DNA of 64,000 nt from Ruminococcus flavefaciens (GTDB taxonomy: Bacteria > Bacillota > Clostridia > Oscillospirales > Ruminococcaceae): positions 1 to 64,000 of the forward strand of contig DFHF01000045.1 in assembly GCA_002371825.1 (NCBI GenBank), read 5' to 3'. Made by a program: the position numbers and the translations under genes. Positions 15,637 through 23,903 of this stretch are shown piece by piece. The notes below the pieces were generated by a model. It worked only from the letters and a program-made list of their open reading frames with translations. It did not search any database and was not told the origin of the DNA. The first letter of the stretch is position 1, and the number at the start of each line of letters is the position of its first letter.

Positions 15637-17832
15637 TTACTTCAGATATGTAACATGATCCGAATTATAGTACTCCCAGCTGTCTGCGGAAACAAGTCCT
15701 TCACCGTAATCGACACGGTTATCCTTCACTGAAAAATCACTGAACCAGCCGTCCACAACATACATTCTCCGGCTTGTATTCTCTGCACCATAGGGCTGAT
15801 CCATATACAGTGTATTATTCTCAAATACATGGTGATATCCCCAGCCCTCGGCCTGTTCATGCACTTCAAATGCAGCGACTATCTTTGGATTCTTGTTTCT
15901 GTAGCCTACATTGTCGTGAACATAGCAGTCATTGCCTTTCAGGTCAATAAAACTGCCGGCATAGTTCTCTCCCGTCATTCCGTCACCGTAGAAGGTGCAG
16001 CCGCATATCTCGGTATCAGTTGTATATTCCTTGACATCAATATGCTCGGCAGCAACATTCTTAAAGGTGCAGTCCACCACTTTATTGTGGTCGCACTTAT
16101 AGTCAAAGCCGGTAGTCGACTTAGCGCTGCCGATATATACTCCCTCTCCGTATCCGGGAGAGCGCAGTCCGGTATCGTGGATATAGCATCCCTTGACAGT
16201 ACAGTATGAGCTTCCGTCACGGACAGCCACAGCCTCCGCACCGAGAGTATGGAGCTCACAGTTTTTAATGACAGTATGGTTTGAATTATCCAGCACTATC
16301 CCCTTCTGAGAGTTAGTGCATACAAGTCCGTCCAGCACCCAGTGATCTCCCAGAATATGAAGAACATAACCGTGTTCTGTAGTATTTCCTTTCAGCACAG
16401 GAGGATCGTCAGGATCAAGAGCAGATAAAGTGATAGGAGCCTCCGGTGTACCGTCTGTTTCAGAGCTGATCATCTTTGAAGCACAGTCATACTCTCCCGG
16501 AGCCAGCTTGATAACATCACCGGGAGCCGCATTTTTTACTGCTGTATAAAGCTGAGATATATCCGTAACAATGATAACATTCTCATTTGCATTTCTGATA
16601 AGCTCGCTCCTCATCATGCAAAGATCAAAACCGTCTATCCTGCCGTCACCGCAGAGATCAGCAAGTCTCCAGTCTGAGATATGGGCATCCGGTGCGGAAA
16701 GCAGCCATTTCTGAAGGCACACTGCATCTGCTATACTGAATACACCGTCCCTGTTCAGATCACCCATGATATTATCCATTGAAAAGCCGGCAAACTCCTC
16801 GGAGAGACTGTTATCGGAAGCATAGTAATGATCCCATGAGAAAAGGATGTTTTTTTCTGCAAGATCAGAGGTAGAATAATAATTACTGCTGAGTGTACCT
16901 ATACTCATGGGAGCGCTCTCCTTATCGAAGCACTCATTGTTTACCCAGAATCTCATCCTGCCGCCCACAGCCTCTTTCTGTGCAGCTATCCACTCCCTGA
17001 TGACTTCTTCACTGTATCCGGAACCGCCGCAGTCCTGCGGAGCATAAACATCCACCGGTCTCAGTCCGGATACAGTGACAATATCACTGATAAAGCTGCT
17101 GTACTGAGCTGACGACGATATTTCCGGATTATAGAACGGACTTATCATCAGAGGCTTTTCCGGACACAGCTTTTCTATCATGTCCACGGAGCAGCCAATG
17201 CTCTTGCCGATAATTTCAGCATATTCTCCGCTGTCTGTACCGGCACAGGCGGAATCTATATTCCAGATCTCATTCGGATAATACCAGCCGGCGATCTGAT
17301 CTCCGTATTTTTCACCATAGCGTTCCCATATCTCCTCTATGATATCAGCACAGCTTTTACCGTTGCTTGCTGACCAGTCCCTGAAATAGTCATCCGGCTC
17401 TCCCCAGCCATACTTCCACCACATCTCATCATAAAGAGTACCTATCCAGAGCTTTATCCCACATTTTTCCGCAGCTCTCAGAGCACATTCAAGAGTGTCC
17501 CCGTAATTATATTCCGGAGAATAAGAAGTCGGATAGAAGCAGCGGTACTCTGTGGAAGTATAGGCCGACGGATCACGTTCAGATGCGCCCTCAGCAGTTC
17601 CTCCGGACCTTATGATATCGAATACAGACTGTATTATAAGTGAATCAAAGCCTGCATCCCGTGCAGCCATAAATTCCTCTGACCAGCGGCTTTCGTTCCA
17701 TTCACGGCAGTACCAGCCCTGTATGAATGAGGCAGTGAATTTTGAAGGTCTTTCCGCACAGTCGGCCTTCATCGGCAATGCTGCCGGCATTGCAAGCACA
17801 GCAGCTGCCAGCAATGATATCATTTTTTTCAT
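15637..17832 (-). CDS. DUF4434-like (GH-type) domain - dockerin - right-handed beta-helix protein
   Basis: This 731-residue secreted protein has a signal peptide (1-26), then a DUF4434-like TIM-barrel domain (about 30-350) beginning FIQGWYCREWNESRW and DAGFDSLIIQS. Two candidate catalytic acids are E188 in GWYYPNEIW and E300 in FWVNNE, spaced as in clan-A glycosidases. A dockerin (355-415, repeats DLNRDGVFS and DLCGDGRID) and a C-terminal parallel beta-helix (420-731) of polysaccharide-lyase type follow. The helix starts with a P-G-D-x-I-x-L-x-P-G-x-Y motif typical of chondroitinase-B/PL6-like proteins. It lies 50 bases behind yaiI on the same strand and may be read with it. Substrate unknown; both catalytic roles are inferred from fold. 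Confidence 0.75.
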   Translation of the reverse strand: MKKMISLLAAAVLAMPAALPMKADCAERPSKFTASFIQGWYCREWNESRWSEEFMAARDAGFDSLIIQSVFDIIRSGGTAEGASERDPSAYTSTEYRCFYPTSYSPEYNYGDTLECALRAAEKCGIKLWIGTLYDEMWWKYGWGEPDDYFRDWSASNGKSCADIIEEIWERYGEKYGDQIAGWYYPNEIWNIDSACAGTDSGEYAEIIGKSIGCSVDMIEKLCPEKPLMISPFYNPEISSSAQYSSFISDIVTVSGLRPVDVYAPQDCGGSGYSEEVIREWIAAQKEAVGGRMRFWVNNECFDKESAPMSIGTLSSNYYSTSDLAEKNILFSWDHYYASDNSLSEEFAGFSMDNIMGDLNRDGVFSIADAVCLQKWLLSAPDAHISDWRLADLCGDGRIDGFDLCMMRSELIRNANENVIIVTDISQLYTAVKNAAPGDVIKLAPGEYDCASKMISSETDGTPEAPITLSALDPDDPPVLKGNTTEHGYVLHILGDHWVLDGLVCTNSQKGIVLDNSNHTVIKNCELHTLGAEAVAVRDGSSYCTVKGCYIHDTGLRSPGYGEGVYIGSAKSTTGFDYKCDHNKVVDCTFKNVAAEHIDVKEYTTDTEICGCTFYGDGMTGENYAGSFIDLKGNDCYVHDNVGYRNKNPKIVAAFEVHEQAEGWGYHHVFENNTLYMDQPYGAENTSRRMYVVDGWFSDFSVKDNRVDYGEGLVSADSWEYYNSDHVTYLK

Positions 17833-17882
17833 AGCTTGCTCCTTTCAGATAATCTGACCGTTCCTCATAAAATAGCCTGAGA

Positions 17883-18329
17883 CTATAATGCCTGACCTTT
17901 TCCTCCTGATATCTCGTTCAGAGCGTTTTCAAAGTCCTTATCCTGCTGAGCGGTACGCTTAGGCCTTCCCTTTGTACGGCCGCCGTTCCTGCGTATCTTT
18001 GCAGATACTGCCCTGAATTCAAGAAGTCCGGAGATATTCTCATCACTGTAGCGTCTGCCGTCCTGATCAAGCACGACGGCTCTTCTGCTAAGGCACATTG
18101 CTGCAAGGCCGTAGTCCTGAGTAACGGCAATATCTCCGGCACTGATAAGATTCACCAGTCTGAGATCAGCACTGTCAGCTCCTTTATCCACCACGATAGT
18201 CTCTGCGCCTTCACGATAGATCGAGTGAGAAGTATCACATATTATTGTACAGGGTATACCGTATTTTTTTGCAGTCCTGACGGCTATATCGACCACAGGA
18301 CAGCCGTCTGCATCAATAAATATTTTCAT
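17883..18329 (-). CDS. YaiI/YqxD family protein (DUF188)
   Basis: This 148-residue protein is a full-length member of UPF0178: IFIDADGCPVVDIA at the start, VDKGADSADLRLVN, GDIAVTQDYGLAAM, and the C-terminal GGRTKGRPKRT. The fold is PIN-like with conserved acidic residues (D7, D9), suggesting nuclease-type metal binding, but the family's function is not settled. AGAGGTG precedes the ATG. Its stop codon is TAG, which matters for interpreting the TAG codons in the pilus operon. Confidence 0.9.
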   Translation of the reverse strand: MKIFIDADGCPVVDIAVRTAKKYGIPCTIICDTSHSIYREGAETIVVDKGADSADLRLVNLISAGDIAVTQDYGLAAMCLSRRAVVLDQDGRRYSDENISGLLEFRAVSAKIRRNGGRTKGRPKRTAQQDKDFENALNEISGGKGQAL

Positions 18330-18409
18330 TCAGCACTGACACCTCTTTTCTTATCATAAGCAATGTCTGCTCAGCAGCTAAAAATGAGCATGACATAAAG
18401 AAATAAGAT

Positions 18410-18482
18410 CTGCAAGTCCTCTATCATGTAAAGAAGCAGACTGCGCTCCCCTGATACAGCAGAAGCAATATCCCACTTGCAG
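18410..18482 (-). ncRNA. structured leader or small RNA upstream of yaiI (candidate)
   Basis: On the minus strand, CTGCAAGT (18482-18475) pairs perfectly with ACTTGCAG (18417-18410) and encloses about 57 bases with internal GC-rich complementarity. It starts about 14 bases after the predicted transcription start and ends before a T-rich stretch (CTTATTTCTTT). It could be a leader element or a short RNA. I could not match it to a known family. Confidence 0.3.
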
Positions 18483-18502
18483 CAGTTATTGATTACACCT
18501 TA

Positions 18503-18531
18503 ATTATATCACCCGTCTCCTCTCCGGTCAA
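18503..18531 (-). promoter_or_regulatory. promoter reading toward yaiI
   Basis: On the minus strand, TTGACC (18531-18526), a 17-bp spacer and a perfect TATAAT (18508-18503) give a leader of about 165 bases before yaiI. Confidence 0.65.
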
Positions 18532-18611
18532 GCCAAAAGACCAGAAGCTTTATATAAGAATAACTTATGATATAGATAAGAAATCAGTATTGATACAGCC
18601 CTGCTGATATG

Positions 18612-18735
18612 ATATAATGAATGCAAAGCATTCATTATATATTTATTAAAATGCCCTTGCAGATACGCAGATCGGAGATCTGCTCACTGCATATCGGGCG
18701 ATTATATCATAACGCTTGCGCTTTTATGATATAAT
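18612..18735. repeat. array of three inverted repeats
   Basis: Three dyads lie in a row: a perfect 13-bp one (ATATAATGAATGC, 18612-18624 with 18628-18640), GCAGATC / GATCTGC (18668-18684), and ATTATATCATAA (18701-18712 with 18724-18735) around a CGCTTGCGC core. The outer arms contain TATAAT in both orientations. This may be a small non-coding repeat element or an operator cluster for the downstream lipoprotein remnant. Confidence 0.5.
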
Positions 18736-18826
18736 ATTTAAAACAGCTCTCTGCAAGACAGATCAGCATTTAAGAGACTTCAATTTCATCCCTCAACAAT
18801 GTTTCACGATCAGGAAAGGTGATATC

Positions 18827-19182
18827 ATGAAAAGAATAATAATAACCTCAGCACTCATTTCACTCAGTCTTTTAACCGTAGTTTCCTGCGGTAAAAAAGA
18901 CTCCTCCGGCTACTCTGTAGTAGTCCCTACTGCTCCTGAAAAGGAAACAGCAGCAGTAAGTGAAAATGTGCAGGAAAGCACAGATGCAGCTTTCTCGACG
19001 AGTATGATCTCACCGGCAAGAATATCCGCCTGTTCGTCTGCCACGGCGGAAGCGGAGCATCGTCAACAGTCTCATCTGTAAAGGAGCTTGAACCCGGTGC
19101 AAATGTTGATGATGACCCACTGACTATATACTGGAACGACATTCCGGAGGCTGAGAGCAAGATAAGTGACTGGCTTGAATAA
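18827..19182 (+). pseudogene. decayed lipoprotein-flavodoxin gene
   Basis: The reading frame starts well, with AGGAAAGGTG before the ATG and a lipoprotein signal (lipobox VVSCGKK), but leaves sense after about 55 residues. From about 18999 a different frame encodes a good flavodoxin C-terminus of about 62 residues: FLDEYDLTGKNIRLFV, CHGGSGASSTVSSVKEL, and the end SKISDWLE before TAA at 19180. The central flavin-binding part (about 90 residues) is missing. The simplest reading is a lipid-anchored flavodoxin that suffered an internal deletion with frameshift. An intact cytoplasmic flavodoxin lies at 47.1 kb. A terminator follows. Confidence 0.75.
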
Positions 19183-19221
19183 GACCCGTACTATCTCAGG
19201 ACATTATCATATATAAATTCT

Positions 19222-19261
19222 GCCCCGAAGCGATAAAGTTCGCTTCGGGGCATTTTGTTTT
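19222..19261 (+). terminator. strong rho-independent terminator
   Basis: The perfect 12-bp stem GCCCCGAAGCGA / TCGCTTCGGGGC is followed by ATTTTGTTTT. Confidence 0.85.
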
Positions 19262-19279
19262 ATTCAGGATATTCTGTTC

Positions 19280-19903
19280 TTACTTTATTTTTATAACTGC
19301 TTTGATACCGCTGTCCAAAGCAGAGCAGAAGATCTCTCCGTCGCCAGGATCACCGGCAACACTGCCATAGTGTATCGGCACAGCGTATTCAGGGCGGATA
19401 GTATTTGCCAGCTTTGCTGCTTTTTTAGCATTCATGGTGTAAGTACCTCCGGCCGGCAGCAATGCTATTTCACATTTTACCTGCTGATTCTCCGAAGTGA
19501 TATCAGTATCTCCGGCAATATAGATCCGTCCGTGTTCCTGACTGTTTATGATATATCCGACCCAGCCCTTTGACTTCGGATGAAACGGCTTAAGCTTATT
19601 GTATGCCGGAACAGTCTCAAAGCTTATCCCCTTAACATCAAACTTTTCATTGGCGGAGATATTTCTTACCACAATGCCAAGCTTTCCGGCCTCAGTATTG
19701 TCCTTTGTACAGACTATGACCGTGTCCTGCTTCATTACCTTTCTGATGTCATCAGGAGAAAAATGGTCGAAATGGCCGTGAGTAATAAGGATGATATCCG
19801 CATCATGAGGCTCATTTTCTATTTTGAACGGATCCGAATAGATTATTTTCCCTGCATCGATCCTGATACTGCTGTGTGTATTTATTGTTATAAAATCAAG
19901 CAT
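19280..19903 (-). CDS. MBL-fold metal-dependent hydrolase (UPF0173-like)
   Basis: This 207-residue metallo-beta-lactamase-fold protein has the metal-binding HGHFDHFS motif near residue 46, a later AGDTD and a HYG near the C-terminus (VPIHYGS). It resembles UlaG/UPF0173 hydrolases, whose substrates are mostly unknown. The start is ATG 19903 (MLDFITINTH) behind AGAAAGGAAC; the longer ORF has no ribosome binding site and would overlap the sortase. It is the last gene in a minus-strand group with the orphan sortase. Confidence 0.85.
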   Translation of the reverse strand: MLDFITINTHSSIRIDAGKIIYSDPFKIENEPHDADIILITHGHFDHFSPDDIRKVMKQDTVIVCTKDNTEAGKLGIVVRNISANEKFDVKGISFETVPAYNKLKPFHPKSKGWVGYIINSQEHGRIYIAGDTDITSENQQVKCEIALLPAGGTYTMNAKKAAKLANTIRPEYAVPIHYGSVAGDPGDGEIFCSALDSGIKAVIKIK

Positions 19904-19967
19904 GGCTGTGTGTTCCTTTCTGAATCTAAAGTCACAGAATGGTGTAATAAACATATAACAAAGACGA

Positions 19968-20510
19968 TCATCCGTCATAAATACCGACTACTACCTGTCT
20001 CTGAGTCCCATCATCGGTACAAGTGATAATAGTTATCCTGACGTCGCCGAAATCCTTCAGCACACCGATCTCATCCGGATCAACAATAAAGCTTTCCCTG
20101 ACCGTATAAGAATACATTTTCTTATCCTTATCATACAGTCTGATCTTCATGCCGGGACGAACTTTTTTCAGGTTATTGAAATATTCCTTATAGATCGTAC
20201 TGCTGTGGCCGGCAATGCAGTAATTTCCTTTTCCGAAATCTCCTGTCCCCTCAAAATGGCCTGCCGCTTTTGAGAGAGTTTTATTATCTGTCCCCTCAAG
20301 GACCGGAGCTTTTATATTCAGGTCAGCTATCTCCACAACAGGATTTTCCCGCATTAGTTTTTGTTTCTGGTATTCCCTGTAGAGCTTTCTGCCGCCGAAA
20401 AAAGCGAGTATGCTCATGCCGGCGACCACAGCAGCAAGTCCGGAAAAGAACAGTACACGCTGCTTGATGGATTTTTTTGCACCGGCTTTATTTTTCACAT
20501 TATCCTGCAT
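19968..20510 (-). CDS. sortase (class D-like), orphan
   Basis: This 180-residue membrane-anchored transpeptidase has an N-terminal basic stretch and signal anchor (about 19-40). The catalytic triad is visible: H102 in CIAGHSS, C164 in TIITCTDDG and R171 in GTQRQVV. Sortases cut cell-wall sorting signals and link proteins to peptidoglycan or to each other. Short length and the single N-terminal anchor suit class D/E housekeeping types. No LPxTG protein lies next to it, so it probably serves substrates elsewhere. It overlaps a tiny upstream ORF by 11 bases. Confidence 0.88.
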   Translation of the reverse strand: MQDNVKNKAGAKKSIKQRVLFFSGLAAVVAGMSILAFFGGRKLYREYQKQKLMRENPVVEIADLNIKAPVLEGTDNKTLSKAAGHFEGTGDFGKGNYCIAGHSSTIYKEYFNNLKKVRPGMKIRLYDKDKKMYSYTVRESFIVDPDEIGVLKDFGDVRITIITCTDDGTQRQVVVGIYDG

Positions 20511-20637
20511 TTTTACTGATTTCTGAAATGGGACTGTTTTTGCCTGGAAGCACTATATCCGGATTTTTCACCGAAAGCTTCCGTGCAACAAAAACAAAGC
20601 TGGATCCTGATAAAAACAGGCTGATAGATCCGAACAT
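20500..20637 (-). CDS. tiny membrane protein overlapping the sortase
   Basis: This 45-residue ORF starts at an ATG preceded by AAGGAG at 7 bases (MFGSISLFLSGSSFVFVA). The first half is one membrane segment, and the tail (LSVKNPDIVLPGKNSPISEI) is polar. It ends 11 bases inside the sortase gene, so translation is probably coupled. A longer ORF from 20718 exists but lacks a ribosome binding site. LPGKN resembles an LPxTG-like pentapeptide by chance or design, but there is no following hydrophobic segment. Function unknown. Confidence 0.5.
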   Translation of the reverse strand: MFGSISLFLSGSSFVFVARKLSVKNPDIVLPGKNSPISEISKNAG

Positions 20638-20773
20638 GATATAACTCCTTATCTTAAACATATGATGTGTCAGCAAATAATAACGCTCCCGGTCAGTCGA
20701 TTTTGTGCGGTGCTGCATAAAAATTATACACTATATACCGCCTGATGTCAAGCATCGGCACATTATTGCCGGC

Positions 20774-21340
20774 CTACCTGCTGACCTCATCAAGCTTTTT
20801 CAAGGTATCGGAAAGTATCTCCTTTCTCAGGTCCGTAAACCACTCTGAAAAAGCTGCGGTATCGAAAGCATAGGTCTTATTGAGTTCGTACTCATTCTCC
20901 GACCATGTATCCAGCGGAGACTCATTATGCTGTATCAGTGCTTCCAGCTTATCGATAGCTTTAAAAATTTTCGCCTCCACAGTCTGCTGTGCGTTCATCT
21001 CCTCAAAGAGTGCTGAGAACCTTTCCGAGACACCGTCCGGCAGAGCTTTTATCCAATTATCCATAAGCTCATCCTCTGCTGCTCTGTCATCATCAGTCTT
21101 AATGAATGTCGGGATATCCCCGGTAAAGCACTCCCCAAGATCGTGTACGATACACATTTCCACTACTCTGTTTATATCCGCCTCCGGGAATACCTCCTTA
21201 AGCAGAAGTGCCATAAGCGAAGCCCTCCAGCTATGTTCGGCAACGCTCTCTGTCCTTCTTTTTGAAGTAGTGCAATGTCTGGGAGTATCCTTTAATTTTT
21301 CGGCTGTATGAAGTATATCAAGAAATTCCTCTGCTTTCAT
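20774..21340 (-). CDS. HD-domain phosphohydrolase (YfbR/HDDC2-like)
   Basis: This 188-residue protein has the HD-superfamily metal site: H in SVAEHSWRA near residue 36, then CIVHDLGECFTGDI near residue 67, and a later conserved D. The sequence resembles YfbR/HDDC2 5'-deoxynucleotidases, which act on nucleoside monophosphates. The start (MKAEEF) is set by AAAGGAGGAAAA, 42 bases inside the longest ORF. Its stop codon is TAG. It stands alone, separated from the acyl-CoA synthetase by a hairpin. Confidence 0.87.
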   Translation of the reverse strand: MKAEEFLDILHTAEKLKDTPRHCTTSKRRTESVAEHSWRASLMALLLKEVFPEADINRVVEMCIVHDLGECFTGDIPTFIKTDDDRAAEDELMDNWIKALPDGVSERFSALFEEMNAQQTVEAKIFKAIDKLEALIQHNESPLDTWSENEYELNKTYAFDTAAFSEWFTDLRKEILSDTLKKLDEVSR

Positions 21341-21360
21341 TTTTCCTCCTTTAAAAGCAC

Positions 21361-21391
21361 AAAGGGAAAGGCGCAAATGCACTTTCCCTTT
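21361..21391 (-). terminator. terminator of the acyl-CoA synthetase operon
   Basis: The perfect stem AAAGGGAAAG / CTTTCCCTTT lies between the synthetase stop and the HD gene. The T-richness downstream on the minus strand is moderate. Confidence 0.55.
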
Positions 21392-21440
21392 TGAACGGAT
21401 ATTAAGTCAGCATCAAAAATACTGATGCTCGTGAATCATT

Positions 21441-23114
21441 TTATTTTGCAGCTTCCTCATCATGATGTCTTATCTGAGCACGCTTGATCTTTCCGCCGAG
21501 AGTTTTCGGGAGCTCATCCACATACTCGATAACACGGGGATACTTGTAAGGAGCAGTCATATGCTTTACATGATCCTGAAGCTCCTTTGTAAGCTCAGGA
21601 GACGGAGTATACCCCTTTGCAAGCACTACAGTAGCCTTTACTACCTGACCTCTGATAGGATCAGGAGCGCCTGTGATAGCTGACTCAACAACTGCAGGAT
21701 GAGTAAGGAGAGCGCTCTCTACCTCAAATGGTCCTATACGGTAGCCTGAACACTTTATAACATCGTCATTTCTGCCGACGAACCAGTAATATCCCTTTGA
21801 ATCACGCCATGCAACATCGCCGGTATCATAATTCTCACCGCCGAGAACAGCCTCTGTGAGTTCGGGATTCTTGTAGTAGCCGCAGAAAAGTCCGGTGGGG
21901 TGCATTTTATCGATACCGCAAACCATTATGCTGCCCTCTTCACCGTCCTCTGCCTCAGTACCGTCCGGGCGGAGAAGGTGGATATTGTAAAGCGGGGAAG
22001 GCTTTCCGGTAGAGCCGGGTTTCGGTTCAATCCACGGGAAGTTTGCGATAAGTACTGTACCCTCAGTCTGGCCGAAGCCCTCACGCATTTTTTTGCCTGT
22101 GAGCTCGTAGATACGGTTGAAAACCTCAGGATTGAGAGGCTCACCTGCATTACAGAAATTCTGTATTGATGACAGGTCATACTGAGTCATATCCTCCTGA
22201 AGCATGAAACGGTACATTGTAGGCGGAGCACAGAATGTAGTCAGCTTATAATGGCTTATTACCTCAAGGATATCCTTGGCATTGAATCTGCCGGTAAAGT
22301 CATAGGCGAACTGTATAGCACCGCATATCCACTGTCCGTAGAGCTTTCCCCAGCCGAACTTTGCCCAGCCGGAATCTGATATGGACATATGGAGCTTATT
22401 CTCCTGAACCTGATGCCAGTACTTTGCAGTGACGATATGTCCGAGAGGATGTGCAAAATTATGACAGACCATCTTAGGCATACCAGTGGAACCGGATGTG
22501 AAATATATGAGCATAGTATCAGTTGCCTTGGTAGCCTGATCGTCAGTCGGGCGCTCAAAGGTATCCGGATACTTTGCGATCTCTTCCTCAAAGAAATCCC
22601 AGCCCTCGCAGGGTTCGGCAACAGCTATCTTTCTGCGGAGAGTCTTTATCTCCGGAGCAGCCTCATTGATCTGTCTGCGGATATACTCATCATCGCAGGC
22701 GATGATTGCAGAGATCTCTGCCATATTTCCTCTGTATGATATATCATGAGCTGTAAACAGAAGGTTTCCGGGAATGAGGATAACTCCCAGCTTATGGAGT
22801 GCGGTAGCGATGACCCAGTACTCCCAGCGGCGGCGAAGTATAAGGAGCACTACATCTCCCTTTTTAAGGCCGAGGCTGCGGAAATAGTGGCAGGTCTGGT
22901 TTGAGAGCTTTGAGATATCTGTGAATGTGAAGGTACGCTCCTTTTTATCATGGCTGAGCCATACCAGAGCCTTCTTATCAGGTTCCTGCTTTGCCCACTC
23001 ATCAACGATATCCCAGCCGAAGTTGAAATCCTCCGGAACGTTTACACGATAATTCTGTACGAAATCCTCGTATGAATCGAATTCAATGCGGGGAAGATAA
23101 CGGTCTAAAAGCAT
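21441..23114 (-). CDS. AMP-forming acyl-CoA synthetase
   Basis: This 557-residue adenylate-forming enzyme activates a carboxylic acid with ATP and CoA. Core motifs are complete: the P-loop YFTSGSTGMPKMV, REGFGQTEG, YDTGDVAWRD, GYRIGPFEVESAL, and the catalytic lysine region LPKTLGGKIKR. It resembles medium-chain or acetyl-type synthetases (ACSM/Acs branch); the chain length used is not clear. It follows the XRE-cupin gene by 40 bases and shares its promoter. Such synthetase-regulator pairs are common in Clostridia, suggesting that the regulator senses the acid or acyl-CoA. Confidence 0.92.
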   Translation of the reverse strand: MLLDRYLPRIEFDSYEDFVQNYRVNVPEDFNFGWDIVDEWAKQEPDKKALVWLSHDKKERTFTFTDISKLSNQTCHYFRSLGLKKGDVVLLILRRRWEYWVIATALHKLGVILIPGNLLFTAHDISYRGNMAEISAIIACDDEYIRRQINEAAPEIKTLRRKIAVAEPCEGWDFFEEEIAKYPDTFERPTDDQATKATDTMLIYFTSGSTGMPKMVCHNFAHPLGHIVTAKYWHQVQENKLHMSISDSGWAKFGWGKLYGQWICGAIQFAYDFTGRFNAKDILEVISHYKLTTFCAPPTMYRFMLQEDMTQYDLSSIQNFCNAGEPLNPEVFNRIYELTGKKMREGFGQTEGTVLIANFPWIEPKPGSTGKPSPLYNIHLLRPDGTEAEDGEEGSIMVCGIDKMHPTGLFCGYYKNPELTEAVLGGENYDTGDVAWRDSKGYYWFVGRNDDVIKCSGYRIGPFEVESALLTHPAVVESAITGAPDPIRGQVVKATVVLAKGYTPSPELTKELQDHVKHMTAPYKYPRVIEYVDELPKTLGGKIKRAQIRHHDEEAAK

Positions 23115-23154
23115 TTTAACAAAAACTCCTTTGTATATACTTCAGTAAAGTATT

Positions 23155-23700
23155 TTATTCAGCGATAACAGTCAGAAATCTTGCTTTAGTATCGCCCACG
23201 CAGCGCTGTCCATGGAGGTAAGTCGGGTTGAAGTAGATAGAATCACCTTCATTGAGAATTATCTCCTGGTCCTCAAATACAACAGCAACAGTGCCCTTGA
23301 GTACAAGGTTGAACTCCTGGCCGGTATGCTTTACCAGCTTTGCAGGCTCATCAGACGGCTCAAGTGTAACAAGGAGCGGCTGCATAATCTTATTGGCATA
23401 ACGGAAAGCAAGATCCTTGAAGCGATAGCCCTCATATCTGCTGATGCTTCTGCCCTTGCCCCTGCGGACAACATGAAATGTATCTATACGGCTGGGTTCG
23501 CCGGTAACGAGCTCATTAAAATCAACGCCGAATTTATTTGCGATCTCATAGATGACGCTTATGGGAAAATCTCCGTTTTCTTCATATCCAGCATACTGCT
23601 CCACCGGTATTCCCAGTTCCTGAGCAAGCTGTTCCTGTGTATGATCGCAAACTTCCCGCAATTCACGGATCCTTGCAGCGATCTCATTAATAGTCTCCAT
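23155..23700 (-). CDS. XRE-family regulator with C-terminal cupin
   Basis: This 181-residue regulator has an N-terminal helix-turn-helix (about 10-62, TQEQLAQELGIPVEQYAGYE) and a C-terminal cupin barrel (about 105-175) with GQEFNLVLKGT and LNEGDSIYFNPTYLHGQ. The cupin is the likely ligand-binding part. It is the first gene of a two-gene operon with the acyl-CoA synthetase and probably controls it. AAGGAGGTCACGTT lies just before the ATG. Confidence 0.9.
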   Translation of the reverse strand: METINEIAARIRELREVCDHTQEQLAQELGIPVEQYAGYEENGDFPISVIYEIANKFGVDFNELVTGEPSRIDTFHVVRRGKGRSISRYEGYRFKDLAFRYANKIMQPLLVTLEPSDEPAKLVKHTGQEFNLVLKGTVAVVFEDQEIILNEGDSIYFNPTYLHGQRCVGDTKARFLTVIAE

Positions 23701-23735
23701 AACGTGACCTCCTTAATAATTGGTACATAAGTATT

Positions 23736-23765
23736 ATCATATCACATTTTATATGGTTTTGTCAA
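23736..23765 (-). promoter_or_regulatory. promoter of the XRE-cupin / acyl-CoA synthetase operon
   Basis: On the minus strand, a perfect TTGACA (23765-23760), an 18-bp spacer and TATGAT (23741-23736) lie 36 bases upstream of the start codon. Confidence 0.7.
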
Positions 23766-23903
23766 GAATAATGGATAAAAATCGGCTCAAATGCAATCAA
23801 AAATCGCCACATTATCCATTAAACAGGAGAGACAGGAGCTCTACAGGAATAATCACCGCAGAATATCAGCAGGTAAAGACTGCCTGTCTCTCAGATTATA
23901 AGC

